Origin: Rhinopithecus roxellana
Lineage: Eukaryota > Chordata > Mammalia > Primates > Cercopithecidae
Direction: 5' to 3'
Assembly (NCBI RefSeq): GCF_007565055.1
Contig: NC_044557.1
Span: 138,427,493-138,491,492 of the forward strand
DNA: 64,000 bases
Under the pieces are notes generated by a model. That model had not been told where the DNA came from, did no database searches, and saw only the letters and a program-made list of their open reading frames with translations. Shown here one piece after another: positions 35,996 through 47,600 of the stretch. Made by a program: the position numbers and the translations under genes. Within the stretch, counting starts at the first letter, position 1. Each line of letters begins with the position of its first letter.

Positions 35996-36994
35996 ATTTT
36001 TTTATTATACTTTAAGTTCTAGGGTACATGTGCATAACGTGCAGGTTGGTTACATATGTATATTTGTGCCATGTTGGTGTGCTGCACCCATCAACTCGTC
36101 AGCACCCATCAATTCATCATTTATATCATGTATAACTCCCCAATGCAATCCCTCCCCCTCCCCCCTCCCCATGATAGGCCCCAGTGTGTGATGTTCCCCT
36201 TCCCGAGTCCAAGTGATCTCATTGTTCAGTTCCCACCTATGAGTGAGAACATGCGGTGTTTGGTTTTCTGTTCTTGCAATAGTTTGCTGAGAATGATGGT
36301 TCCCAGCTGCATCCATGTCCCTACAAAGGACGCAAACTCATCCTTTTTTATGGCTGCATAGTATTCCATGCTGTATATGTGCCACATTTTCTTAATCCAG
36401 TCTGTCACAGATGGACATTTCGGTTGATTCCAAGTCTTTGCCATTGTGAATACTGCTGCAATAAACATACGTGTGCATGTGTCTTTGTAGTGGAATAATT
36501 TATAATCCTTTGGGTATATACCCAGTAGTGGGATGGCTGGGTCATATGGTACATCTAGTTCTAGATCCTTGAGGAATTGCCATACTGTTTTCCGTAATGG
36601 TTGAACTAGTTTACAATCCCACCAACAGTGTAAAAGTGTTCCTATTTCTCCATATCCTCTCCAACACCTGTTGTTTCCTGATTTTTTAATGATTGCCATT
36701 CTAACTGGTGTGAGATGGTATCTCATTGTGGTTTTGATTTGCATTTCTCTGATGGCGAGTGATGATGAGAATTTTTTCATGTGTCTGTTGGCTGTATGAA
36801 TGTCTTCTTTTGAGAAATGTCTGTTCATATCCTTTCCCCACTTTTTGATGGGGTTGTTTGCTTTCTTCTTGTATATTTGTTTGAGTTCATTGTAGATTAT
36901 GGATATTAGCCCTTTTTCAGATGAGTAGATTGGAAAAATTTTCTCCCATTCTGTAGGTTGCCTGTTCACTCTGATGGTAGTTTCTTTTGCTGTG
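35996..36994 (-). mobile_element. 5'-truncated L1 3' end, minus strand (left half of head-to-head pair)
   Basis: Reverse-complement L1 of about 1 kb: T tail, 3' UTR with the 18-base tandem duplication (36084-36119), polypyrimidine tract, then the ORF2 C-terminal region. Minus-strand frame 36226 to about 36990 reads through roughly the last 250 residues of ORF2 with no stop, including the Cys-rich stretch with 'CWWDCK' and the normal end 'SLIGGN'. It ends abruptly at 'gctgtgca', where the plus-strand L1 begins. It lacks the extra TGA and the 4-base addition of its neighbour, so it came from a different source copy. Confidence 0.93.
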
Positions 36995-37007
36995 CAAAAC
37001 CACAAAG

Positions 37008-38024
37008 ATGGGGAAAAAGCAGGGCAGAAAAGCTGGAAATTCAAACAATAAGAGCGCATCTCCCCCTGCAAAGGAGTGCAGTCCATCGCCAGCAACGGAT
37101 CAAAGCTGGTCAGAGAATGACTTTGACGAGATGAGAGAAGAAGGCTTCAGTCCATCAAACTTCTCAGAGCTAAAGGAGGAATTACGTACTCAGCACAAAG
37201 AAACTAAAAATCTTGAAAAAAGAGTGGAAGAATTGACAGCTAGACTAATTAATGCAGAGAAGGTCATAAACGAAATGACAGAGATGAAAACCATGACACG
37301 AGAAATACGTGACAAATGCACAAGCTTCAGTAACCGACTCGATCAACTGGAAGAAAGAGTATCAGCAATTGAGGATCAAATGAATGAAATGAAGCGAGAA
37401 GAGAAACCAAAAGAAAAAAGAAGAAAAAGAAATGAACAAAGCCTTCAAGAAGTATGGGATTATGTAAAAAGACCAAATCCACGTCGGATTGGGGTGCCTG
37501 AAAGTGAGGGGGAAAATGGAACCAAGTTGGAAAACACTCTTCAGGATATCATCCAGGAGAACTTCCCCAACCTAGTAGGGCAGGCCAACATTCAAATTCA
37601 GGAAATACAGAGAATGCCACAAAGATAATCCTCGAGAAGAGCAACTCCAAGACACATAATTGCCAGATTCACCAAAGTTGAAATGAAGGAAAAAATCTTA
37701 AGGGCAGCCAGAGAGAAAGGTCAGGTTACCCACAAAGGGAAGCCCATCAGACTAAAAGCAGATCTCTCGGCAGAAACTCTACAAGCCAGAAGAGAGTGGG
37801 GGCCAATATTCAACGTTCTTAAAGAAAAGAATTTTCAACCCAGAATTTCATATCCAGCCAAACTAAGTTTCATAAGTGAAGGAGAAATAAAATCCTTTAC
37901 AGATAAGCAAATGCTTAGAGATTTTGTCACCACCAGGTCTGCCTTACAAGAGACCCTGAAGGAAGCCCTAAACATGGAAAGGAACAACCAGTACCAGCCA
38001 TTGCAAAAACATGCCAAAATGTAA
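37008..38024 (+). pseudogene. L1 ORF1 (RNA-binding chaperone), one nonsense mutation
   Basis: In L1, ORF1p is a trimeric RNA-binding protein that coats L1 RNA in the cytoplasmic ribonucleoprotein. This copy starts with ATG in the usual 'aaagatgggg' context and has the canonical 338-codon length with no frameshift. The N-terminal basic segment starts MGKKQGRKAG. A heptad-rich coiled coil covers about residues 50-155 (ELKEELRTQHKE to MNEMKREE), then the RRM, then the C-terminal domain with the 'LSAETLQARREWGPIFN' block, ending NHAKM-like ('LQKHAKM'). A single TAA at 37626-37628, codon 207, lies inside the RRM where a Tyr codon (tac) is expected. The truncated product would keep the coiled coil but lose most RNA binding. 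ORF2 follows 63 bases later, the normal L1 spacing. Confidence 0.93.
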
Positions 38025-38087
38025 AGACCATCGAGGCTAGGAAGAAGCTGCATCAACTAACGAGCAAAATAACCAGTTAATATCATA

Positions 38088-41000
38088 ATGGCAGGATCAA
38101 GTTCACACATAACAATATTAACCTTAAATGTAAATGGACTAAATGCTCCAATTAAAAGACACAGACTGGCAAACTGGATAAAGAGTCAAGACCCATCAGT
38201 CTGCTGTATTCAGGAGACGCATCTCACATGCAGAGACATACACAGGCTCAAAATAAAGGGATGGAGGAAGATCTACCAAGCAAATGGAGAACAAAAAAAA
38301 GCAGGGGTTGTAATCCTAGTCTCTGATAAAACAGACTTTAAACCATCAAAGATCAAAAGAGACAAAGACGGCCATTATATAATGGTAAAGGGATCAATTC
38401 AACAGGAAGAGCTAACTCTCCTAAATATATATGCACCCAATACAGGAGCACCCAGATTCATAAAGCAAGTCCTTAGAGACTTACAAAGAGACTTAGACTC
38501 CCATACAATAATAATGGGAGACTTCAACACTCCACTGTCAACATTAGACAGATCAACGAGACAGAAAGTTAAAAAGGATATCCAGGAATTGAACTCATCT
38601 CTGCACCAAGCGGACCTAATAGACCTCTATAGAACTCTCCACCCCAAATCAACAGAATATACATTCTTCTCAGCACCACATCGCACTTATTCCAAAATTG
38701 ACCACATAGTTGGAAGTAAAGCACTCCTCAGCAAATGTAAAAGAACAGAAATTATAACAAACTGTCTCTCAGACCACAGTGCAATCAAACTAGAACTCAG
38801 GACTAAGAAACTCAATCAAAACCGCTCAACTACATGGAAACTGAACAACCTGCTCCTGAATGACTACTGGGTACATAATGAAATGAAAGCAGAAATAAAG
38901 ATGTTCTTTGAAACCAATGAGAACAAAGATACAACATACCAGAATCTCTGGGACACATTTAAAGCAGTGTGTAGAGGGAAATTTATAGCACTAAATGCCC
39001 ACAAGAGAAAGCAGGAAAGATCTAAAATGGACACTCTAACATCACAATGAAAAGAACTAGAGAGGCAAGAGCAAACACATTCAAAATCTAGCAGAAGGCA
39101 AGAAATAACTAAGATCAGAGCAGAACTGAAGGAGATAGAGACAGAAAATACCCTCCAAAAAATCAATGAATCCAGGAGTTGGTTTTTTGAAAAGTTCAAC
39201 AAAATTGACAGACTGTTAGCAAGACTAATAAAGAAGAAAAGAGAGAGGAATCAAATAGATGCAATAAAAAATGATAAAAGGGATATCACCACCGACCCCA
39301 CAGAAATACAAACTACCATCAGAGAATACTATAAACACCTCTACTGCAAATCAACTAGAAAATCTAGAAGAAATGGATAATTTCCTGGACACTTACACTC
39401 TCCCAAGACTAAACCAGGAAGAAGTTGAATCCCTGCATAGAGCAATAGCAGGCTCTGAAATTGAGGCAACAATTAAGAGCCTACCCACCAAAAAAAGTCC
39501 AGGACCAGATGGATTCACAGCTGAATTCTACCAGAGGTACAAGGAGGAGCTGGTACCATTCCTTCTGAAACTATTTCAATCAATAGAAAAAGAGGGAATC
39601 CTCCCTAACTCATTTTATGAGGCCAACATCATCCTGATACCAAAGCCTGGCAGAGACACAACAAAAAAAGAGAATTTTAGACCAATATCCCTGATGAACA
39701 TCGATGCAAAAATCCTCAATAAAATACTGGCAAACCGGATTCAGCAGCACATCAAAAAGCTTATCCACCATGATCAAGTGGGCTTCATCCCTGGGATGCA
39801 AGGCTGGTTCAACATTCGCAAATCAATAAACATAATCCAGCATATAAACAGAATCAAAGTCAAGAACCACATGATTATCTCAATAGATGCAGAAAAGGCT
39901 TTTGACAAAATTCAACAGCCCTTCATGCTAAAAACGCTCAATAAATTCGGTATTGATGGAACGTACCTCAAAATAATAAGAGCTATTTATGACAAACCCA
40001 CAGCCAATATCATACTGAATGGGCAAAAACTGGAAAAATTCCCTTTGAAAACTGGTACAAGACAGGGATGCCCTCTCTCACCACTCCTATTCAACATAGT
40101 GTTGGAAGTTCTGGCTAGGGCAATCAGACAAGAGAAAGAAATCAAGGGTATTCAGTTAGGAAAAGAGAAGTCAAATTGTCCCTGTTTGCAGATGACATGA
40201 TTGTATATTTAGAAAACCCCATTGTCTCAGCCCAAAATCTCCTTAAGCTGATAAGCAACTTCAGCAAAGTCTCAGGATACAAAATTAATGTGCAAAAATC
40301 ACAAGCATTCTTATACACCAGTAACAGACAAGCAGAGAGCCAATTCAGGAATGAACTTCCATTCACAATTGCTTCAAAGAGAATAAAATACCTAGGAATC
40401 CAACTTACAAGGGATGTAAAGGACCTCTTCAAGGAGAACTACAAACCACTGCTCAGTGAAATAAAAGAGGACACAAACAAATGGAAGAACATACCATGCT
40501 CATGGATAGGAAGAATCAATATCGTGAAAATGGCCATACTTCCCAAGGTTATTTATAGATTCAATGCCATCCCCATCAAGCTACCAATGAGTTTCTTCAC
40601 AGAATTGGAAAAAACTGCTTTAAAGTTCATATGGAACCAAAAAAGAGCCCGCATTGCCAAGACAATCCTAAGTCAAAAGGACAAAGCTGGAGGCGTCACG
40701 CTACCTGACTTGAAACTATACTACAAGGCTACAGTAACCAAAACAGCATGGTACTGGTACCAAAACAGAGATATAGACCAATGGAACAGAACAGAGTCCT
40801 CAGAAATAATACCGCACATCTACAGCCATCTGATCTTTGACAAACCTGAGAGAAACAAGAAATGGGGAAAGGATTCCCTATTTAATAAATGGTGCTGGGA
40901 AAATTGGCTAGCCATAAGTAGAAAGCAGAAACTGGATCCTTTCCTTACTCCTTATACGAAGATTAATTCAAGATGGATTAGAGACTTAAATGTTAGACCT

Positions 41001-41920
41001 AATACCATAAAATCCCTAGAAGAAAACCTAGGTAATACCATTCAGGACATAGGCATGGGCAAGGACTTCATGTCTAAAACACCAAAAGCAACAGCAACAA
41101 AAGCCAAAATTGACAAATGGGATCTAATTAAACTAAAGAGCTTCTTTCTGCACAGCAAAAGAAACTACCATCAGAGTGAACAGGCAACCTACAGAATGGG
41201 AGAAAATTTTTGCAATTTACTCATCTGACAAAGGGCTACTATCCAGAACCTACAAAGAACTCAAACAAATTTACAAGAAAAAAACAAACAACCCCATCAA
41301 AAAGTGGGCAAAGAATACGAATAGACATTTCTCAAAAGAAGACATGCATACAACCAACAGACACATGAAAAAATGCTCGTCATCATGACTGGCCGTCAGA
41401 GAAATGCAAATCAAAACCACAATGAGATACCATCTCACACCATTAGAATAGAAATCATTAAAAAGTCAGGAAACAACAGGCGCTGGAGAGGATGTGGAGA
41501 AATAGGAACATTTTTACACTGTTGGTGGGATTGTAAACTAGTTCAACCACTAAGAAAAACAGTATGGCGATTCCTCAAGGATCTAGAACTAGATGTACCA
41601 TATGACCCAGCCATCCCACTACTGGGTATATACCCAAAGATTATAAATCATGCTGCTATAAAGACACATGCACACGTATGTTTATTGCAGCACTATTCAC
41701 AATGGCAAAGACTTGGAATCAACCCAAATGTCCATCTGTGACAGACTGGATTAAGAAAATGTGGCACATATACAGCATGGAATACTATGCAGCCATAAAA
41801 AAGGATGAGTTTGTGTCTTTTGTAGGGCCATGGATGCAGCTGGAAACCATCATTCTCAGCAAACTATTGCCAGAACAGAAAACCAAACACCGTATGTTCT
41901 CACTCATAGGTGGGAACTGA
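38088..41920 (+). pseudogene. L1 ORF2 (endonuclease/reverse transcriptase), multiply broken
   Basis: In L1, ORF2p nicks DNA at TT/AAAA sites and reverse-transcribes L1 RNA. The endonuclease (residues 1-239) is uninterrupted and shows N14 in 'LNVNGLN', E43 in 'QETHL', the 'GDFNT' Asp/Asn pair and the 'SDHSAI' Asp/His pair. TGA at 39048-39050 (codon 321) ends it. A one-base gain near 39344 and a one-base loss near 40166 shift the reverse transcriptase, although 'FADD' (40185-40196) and the 'ISIDAEKAFD' block remain readable. A 4-base gain near 41145 and a TGA at 41386-41388 break the Cys-rich end, with further single-base losses near 41440 and 41638. The native stop is at 41918-41920. At full length it would match the usual size of about 1275 residues. 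Confidence 0.93.
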
Positions 41921-42027
41921 ACAATGAGATCACTTGGACTCGGGAAGGGGAACATCACACACCAGGGCCTGTTATGGGGACGGGGGAAGGGAGGAGGGAT
42001 TGCACTGGGAGTTATACCTGATGTAAA

Positions 42028-42063
42028 TGATGAGTTGATGGGTGCTGACGAGTTGATGGGTGC
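42028..42063 (+). repeat. 18-base tandem duplication in L1 3' UTR
   Basis: Two units, 'tgatgagttgatgggtgc' and 'tgacgagttgatgggtgc', lie head-to-tail. The same doubled unit occurs in the minus-strand L1s at 36084-36119 and 56246-56281, but not in the L1 ends at 20397, 22245 or 57854. Confidence 0.95.
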
Positions 42064-42190
42064 AGCACACCAACATGGCACAAGTATACATATGTAATAA
42101 ACCTGCACGTTATGCACATGTACCCAAGAACTTAAACTATAATAATAATAATAATAAAAATTATGGAAAACCTCAAAAAAAGAAATATAT

Positions 42191-42256
42191 ATATAATGTA
42201 AAAAATATTTTACATTATATTAAGGAAAAGAAAAGTATTTTCCTAAAAATACTTTT
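42191..42256. other. two consecutive perfect AT-rich hairpins
   Basis: Hairpin 1 has 13-base arms (42191-42203 and 42208-42220) around a 4-base loop. Hairpin 2 has 11-base arms 'aaaagtatttt' and 'aaaatactttt' (42231-42241 and 42246-42256) around 'ccta'. They lie 10 bases apart and about 30 bases beyond the L1 tail. Confidence 0.9.
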
Positions 42257-42399
42257 ATAAAATATTAAATTTTTGAGACTATCATCTTTCCAAATTCTTT
42301 TGTTATTTTATTTAGTATATTTTAGTCAGTATCCAGTTTTCTAAATAAACATTTACTTTATCTACAACAAATAATTACTTTATACTTTTTCAGTATTTA

Positions 42400-42680
42400 T
42401 ATTCTTTATTATTTTCTCATGTCTAGTATTGTCTGGAAGATCAATAGGCTGATACCAAATAACCTTGCCTACTCCCTAATTTTAATTAGTATACTCTGAA
42501 TGTTCAGTATTAAGCATAGTTTGAGATGTATATTGTCATCTGTAATCATCAGGACTGAATGTAGCCTTTTGTCAAAATTCAATGTCTGCACGCCATCACA
42601 ATGTTCTTTCTTTTTTGAATTATTAAATATGTTAATATATTAAATGCAATGCCCTTGCATTCTGGGGTTGAAGAATTAAA
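42400..42680 (-). mobile_element. L1M ORF2 fragment, minus strand
   Basis: Degraded reverse-complement L1 reverse-transcriptase text: 'gttcagtattaagcatagtt', 'cctttgtcaaaattca'-like words, 'gaattattaaatatgttaat' and 'gcccttgcattctggggttg'. An A18 run follows at 42677-42694. Too diverged to translate. Confidence 0.5.
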
Positions 42681-42694
42681 AAAAAAAAAAAAAA

Positions 42695-43367
42695 GAAATA
42701 TGGAAAAGTTTTCTTGGCATGGAAAAATGAAAAATGTATTACTGATATATTTCTAATTAACTCTCTACTTTTAATAAGATGAACTATCATACTATGTTTT
42801 ATGAACATCAAGAGAAAATATATATTTCAACGTTCATGTTAAAAAACACTTCATATGTTTAAACATCTTAGTTTTCTTAAAAAACATCTATGGTATTAGA
42901 GAATTTGTTAGTGATGGGTAGTGTCCTAAGAATCAAGGAGGAATGGAGGAATAATGCCTTGCCTCTCTACCTATTTTCCTGTATATTTATCACTTGAAAA
43001 CTCAGGCTCTGCTCATTCGTCTGCAATAATGTTTCTCATAGTCCATTATTTATTTTTCAAGTCTTGCATTAGAATATATTGTTTTTTGTTGAGAGTAATC
43101 ATGAGAAAAATGTTATTTCATTATTACACTTTCTAACATTTTAAAATAAAGCGTGGCATATCACCGATCGTGTTTTGTGCTTCCACTTGTGTGTCTTACA
43201 CCCTTCAACCTTAACTTCTCAGAGAGTGGTTATGTCATATCTCAATTTACCAACATAAACCATGGTTTAAATTATTGTATTTATTCAATGAGTGATTATT
43301 GTAAAAATATTAAGTTAATTCATCTTTTAAAACTTTTTAAAAAAGCAATATGATATATTTAACCATG
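42695..43367. other. unassigned AT-rich sequence
   Basis: No gene or named repeat recognised. The open frames at 42954 and 43153 (plus, 60-66 codons) look like chance. Confidence 0.4.
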
Positions 43368-43381
43368 AGAAATACATTTTC

Positions 43382-43701
43382 TTTTCTTTTTTTTTTTTTC
43401 ATTCTTTTTTTTTGGAGACGGAGTCTTGCTCTGTCGCCCAGGCTGGAGTGCAGTGGCCGCATCTCAGCTCACTGCAAGCTCCGCCTCCCGGGTTTACGCC
43501 ATTCTCCTGCCTCAGCCTCCCAAGTAGCTGGGACTACAGGCGCCCACCACCATGCCTGGCTAGTTTTTTGCATTTTTTTTTGGTAGAGACGGGGTTTCAC
43601 CGTGTTTGCCAGGATGGTCTCGATCTCCTGACCTCGTGATCCACCCGTCACGGCCTCCCAAAGTGCTGGGATTACAGGCTTGAGCCACCGCGCCCGGCCC
43701 A
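43382..43701 (-). mobile_element. AluY SINE (Old World monkey type) with target-site duplication
   Basis: Young reverse-complement Alu with high CpG content and the 'ggcttgagccaccgcgcc' head. It is flanked by 'agaaatacattttc' (43368-43381) and 'agaaatgcattttc' (43702-43715), one mismatch in 14. The T tail is interrupted by 'cattc'. A small T expansion sits in its centre near 43573. Confidence 0.94.
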
Positions 43702-43715
43702 AGAAATGCATTTTC

Positions 43716-44659
43716 ATAACAAATATTTGAGTAACAATCATTTTATAATGACAAGCTATAGTCAGTTTGATTTATAATGCATGCTGCCAAATTCTTTAAG
43801 GTATACAATGTATTAGCAAGTTACAATTTGGTTCACACTATATAAGAATGCATTGGAACTACTAAAACAAAGTATTATTTTTTCTCAGTGAGTACAGAGC
43901 ACTGGGGAAAGTACATGCTGAAGTGCTGTCTGGCAGCCATACGGTTTCTAATAATGGCCTCAACGCAGGCATTTTTTGTTCCTGGAAGCAGCTATTACTA
44001 TTCACAGTTGTTGTAGCTCATGCCAGCCCAGGAAAACCTGGGCATGTTATAATCAATGACAATTAAAACAGTTAATAACATTAAATTTTAATTTGGACAA
44101 AGGTGTAAGAAATCAATGCTTTAGCATATCTCTTGGCATACTGCTGGCCTTAACACCCCAAATATATTTAAAAACATAACAATTCGGCAAGGGGAATAAT
44201 ATAAAACACATCAATTTCCTTCCTAGATTTAACTGTACTGAAAAAAAATTGTCATATAATAGTCACTTCACAACATGAATGAAGCAGGGATAAGGGCATA
44301 ATGCTTCTATGTGAAAATAAAACAGAGAAGTGATTAAAAAATAGAACTTAGAGTGTGCATAATGTTTTAGAATGAACTATTTTCCATCATTGCAGAAGTG
44401 AAATCTGACATTCAAAAGGAATCTTATGCTAATTGTCACCTTATTTGAACATTATCATTTATGATATTTAAAATGTTATTTTGGTGCATTCTCTCTCTCT
44501 CTCTAATAACATTACACATTTCTAGGAAGTACTTAAAAAATCAACATTATATAACAAGCATGTTTGCATTTGCTATAAACTTAATAACGAATCTTAGCAA
44601 TAGTAAAACATAGAATCAAGAAGGTATCCAGTATATAATTGCTTTAATTACAATTTTTG
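43716..44659. other. unassigned AT-rich sequence
   Basis: No gene or named repeat recognised. A short (TC)7 tract lies near 44492-44505. Confidence 0.4.
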
Positions 44660-47600
44660 TTTTGAAATTATTTTAGATTCACATGCAGTCATAAGATAAC
44701 AGAGAATTCCTGTGTATACCATACTGAGCTTCCGCCAATGGTAACATCTTGTAAATCTATAACAGAAAAGCACAGCCAGGATACTGACATTGAATAGTAA
44801 AGAGGTAGAACATTTCCATTACCAGAAGGATCCCTCGCATTTCCCTTTGTAGCCACATCTATTTCCTGCCTGATTCCACCCACTCCATGATCCCTGACAA
44901 CCGCTAATCTCTTTTCTATTTATATATTTTTGTCATTTCAGAAATGTTAATAATTCATATCATAAAAATATAACTCTGGGAAATTGGATTTTTTTTCACT
45001 CAGCATAATTTTCCAGAGATTCCTCCAGGTCCTTGTGTGTATTAATAGCAATATGTACAACAAACTCCCATGATACAAGTTTACCTATGTGACAAACCTG
45101 CACTTGTATCCCTGAACTTAAAATAAAAATTAAAAAATAGTTCATTTCCTTTTACTGCTGATTCATATCCCACAGTGCCAATGTACCCAGTTGTTTAACC
45201 ATCAATCTATTAATAAACATTTGAGCTGTTTCCTAAATTTGACAGTTACAAATAAACCTGTTATCAACATGCATGTACAGGTTTTTGTCTTCATTTATCA
45301 AGGATAAATGCCCAGATGTAGAATAACTGAGTTACGTAATAGTTAGATGGTTAATTTCATTGAAATAATATTCCAAACGGCTATATCAATTTAGAACGGC
45401 TGTGCCATTTTACATTCCTACCAACACTCCATGAATGGTCCAACACTATGTTGAATAAGAGTGATGAGAGTAGATATCATTACTTTGTCCCTGATTTTAG
45501 GAGGAAATCATTAAATTTTTCACCATCGAGCATAATGCTAGCCCTAAGTTTGCTGTAGATGCTCTACATCAGTATGAGGAAGTTCTTCTCTGTACTATTC
45601 CTTTTCCAAGAGGCTTAATCGTGGATGAGTGCTGAAATTTTAAAATGTTTTTATGTGCATCCATAAATATGACCATGTGATATCTCATCTTTACTCAGTT
45701 AACCTGGTAGGTTGCACTGATTAATTTTCAAATATTTGAACCAGTTTTGAGTCCCTGGTAGAAACCTTGTTGCTCATGGTGCATAACGCTTTTTAAATTT
45801 TGCTGAATTCACTTTGCTAAGATTTAGCTATAAATTTTGGGATTTATATTCTATAAGGGATACTGGTTTGCAGTTTTAGTTTTTGGCACTGTCTTTGTAT
45901 GGTTTTGTTATCGGGTTAATAACAGTGTCTTCCCTCTTCTATCTTCTGGAAGTGATTCTGTAGAATTCCTGTTAATTCTTTTTTGAATATTTAGTGAAAT
46001 CTTCAGTGAAATCAACTTGGACAAGATATTTTACTGGTGATATTTGCAAATTAAATATTCAGTTTCCTTAGGGCTCTTCAAATATGCTGTTTCAATTTGG
46101 GTAAGCTATGATAGTTTGAGTCTTTAAAATAACTGGTCTATTTCAACTAAGTTGTGTGGAAAGTTGCTCCTATTATTTCCTTTTTTATCCTTTTGATGCC
46201 AGCAGAGCCCAGGGTGATATGATTTCATTCCTTATATTGGAAATTTGTGACTTTGCTCTCTCTTTTCTTGGACAGTCTTTCAGAAATTTGTCAATTTTAT
46301 CTTTTTTTTTTTTAAAAAAAGCTGTTTTTTCATTTGTTTTTTCTTATATTTTTTTTTCCATTTTCAATTTCATTGATTTTAACTACCTTGCAATTGATTA
46401 AATTCCTTCATTCTGCTTCTGTAGGCTTATTTTGCTCTTCATTTCTAGAATCTTGGGATAGGAGCTGAAATTATTCATGTGGGATCTTTTTTTCTAACCT
46501 AGTCACAAATTATAAATTTTCTTCTTAATATTACTTTAATGAGTTTCAGAACATTTTTAATGTTGTATTTTACTTTTTTATTCTATTTTGATTTATCTAT
46601 ATTAATTTTTAGTGCATCTCTTTGTATAGTATTTTGGAGGTTACTCTGAATACTATATGATATACAGAACTTATCACATTCTACTAGTGTCAGTATTTTA
46701 TCAGTTTGAACGAAGTGTGGAAAAGTTACCTCCCTGCAAGGGAAGTTACCTTTCCTTATTTAAAATGTAATTATCTTAAATATCTTTTCTGCTTACATTT
46801 AGAACCATGTTAGAGAGGGTTGTAATTCTTGCTTCACCCACAAAATATAATTTAGAAAACTCTAGAGAGGATGGGAAAATCTATTAAACTTAGCAATATT
46901 ATTACTTATCGTGTTCATTCTTCCTCTTGATGTTTTCAGTTCCTTTCTATTATTTCTACTTAGAGAACTACCATTAGCCACTCCTTTAGGATAGATTTAT
47001 TGGAGAGAATTTCTCCTTTTTGTCCTCCATCTGATAATGTCTCAATTTCCTCTTCATTCCTGAGTGACGTTTTAAGTCAAAACAGGGTTCTAGGTTAAGT
47101 TTTTCTCCTTTATTCCTCAGAGATGTAAAAATACTCTACCACTTCCTCCTGGTAGTCATGGTTTCTGGTGAGAAATCTTCTGTCATTCATATTATTATTT
47201 TCTTCTACAGATAAGGTGTCATTTCCCTCTTACTGCTTTTATAAATTACTTTTGTTTGATTTTCAGTTTCTAGAAGCTTGACTGTGTGCATCTAGCTTTG
47301 GATTTCTTTGGATTTTCCTCATTTTAGAGTTGTTCAACTTCTTGAATGTGTAAGTGCATGTTTTTTGTTGTTTGTAGGTTTGTTTATGTTTTACCAAATT
47401 TGAAAAGTTTTCAGCCACCCTTTCTTCCAGTAATTTTCAGCCCTATCCACTTTCTTCTTTCCTTTAAAAACTAGTGATGACATGAATGATAGATCTATTG
47501 TTTGAATTGCATGGTTCCCTAAACTTCTGTTATTTTTTTCCCCACTCTGTTTTCTTTCTATTGCTCAGATTAGGTAATTTCTATCTTTGAGTGTACTGAT

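Larger units (their letters stand above)
36995..42160 (+). mobile_element. near-complete L1 LINE, plus strand, 5' UTR missing
   Basis: About 5.17 kb. The element starts at 'aaaaccacaaagatgggg', thirteen bases before the ORF1 start codon, so the whole internal promoter (5' UTR) is absent. It runs through ORF1, the 63-base inter-ORF spacer, ORF2 and the 3' UTR to an AATAAT-type tail (about 42139-42160). The 3' UTR carries the tandem 18-base unit (42028-42063) and a G-rich tract near 41975-41999. 'aaaacc' occurs at the left junction (36996-37001) and just after the tail (42167-42172), a weak candidate target duplication. It is transcriptionally and catalytically dead. Confidence 0.95.

Noticed and set aside
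36987..37007. ORF1 start at the upstream TTG
   Set aside because: The canonical ATG at 37008 has the usual L1 context and gives exactly 338 codons. The upstream codons come from the neighbouring L1.
35996..42160. Reading the head-to-head L1 as one twin-primed inversion
   Set aside because: Twin priming inverts 5' sequence of a single RNA. Here the L1 3' end appears in both halves with different diagnostic bases.
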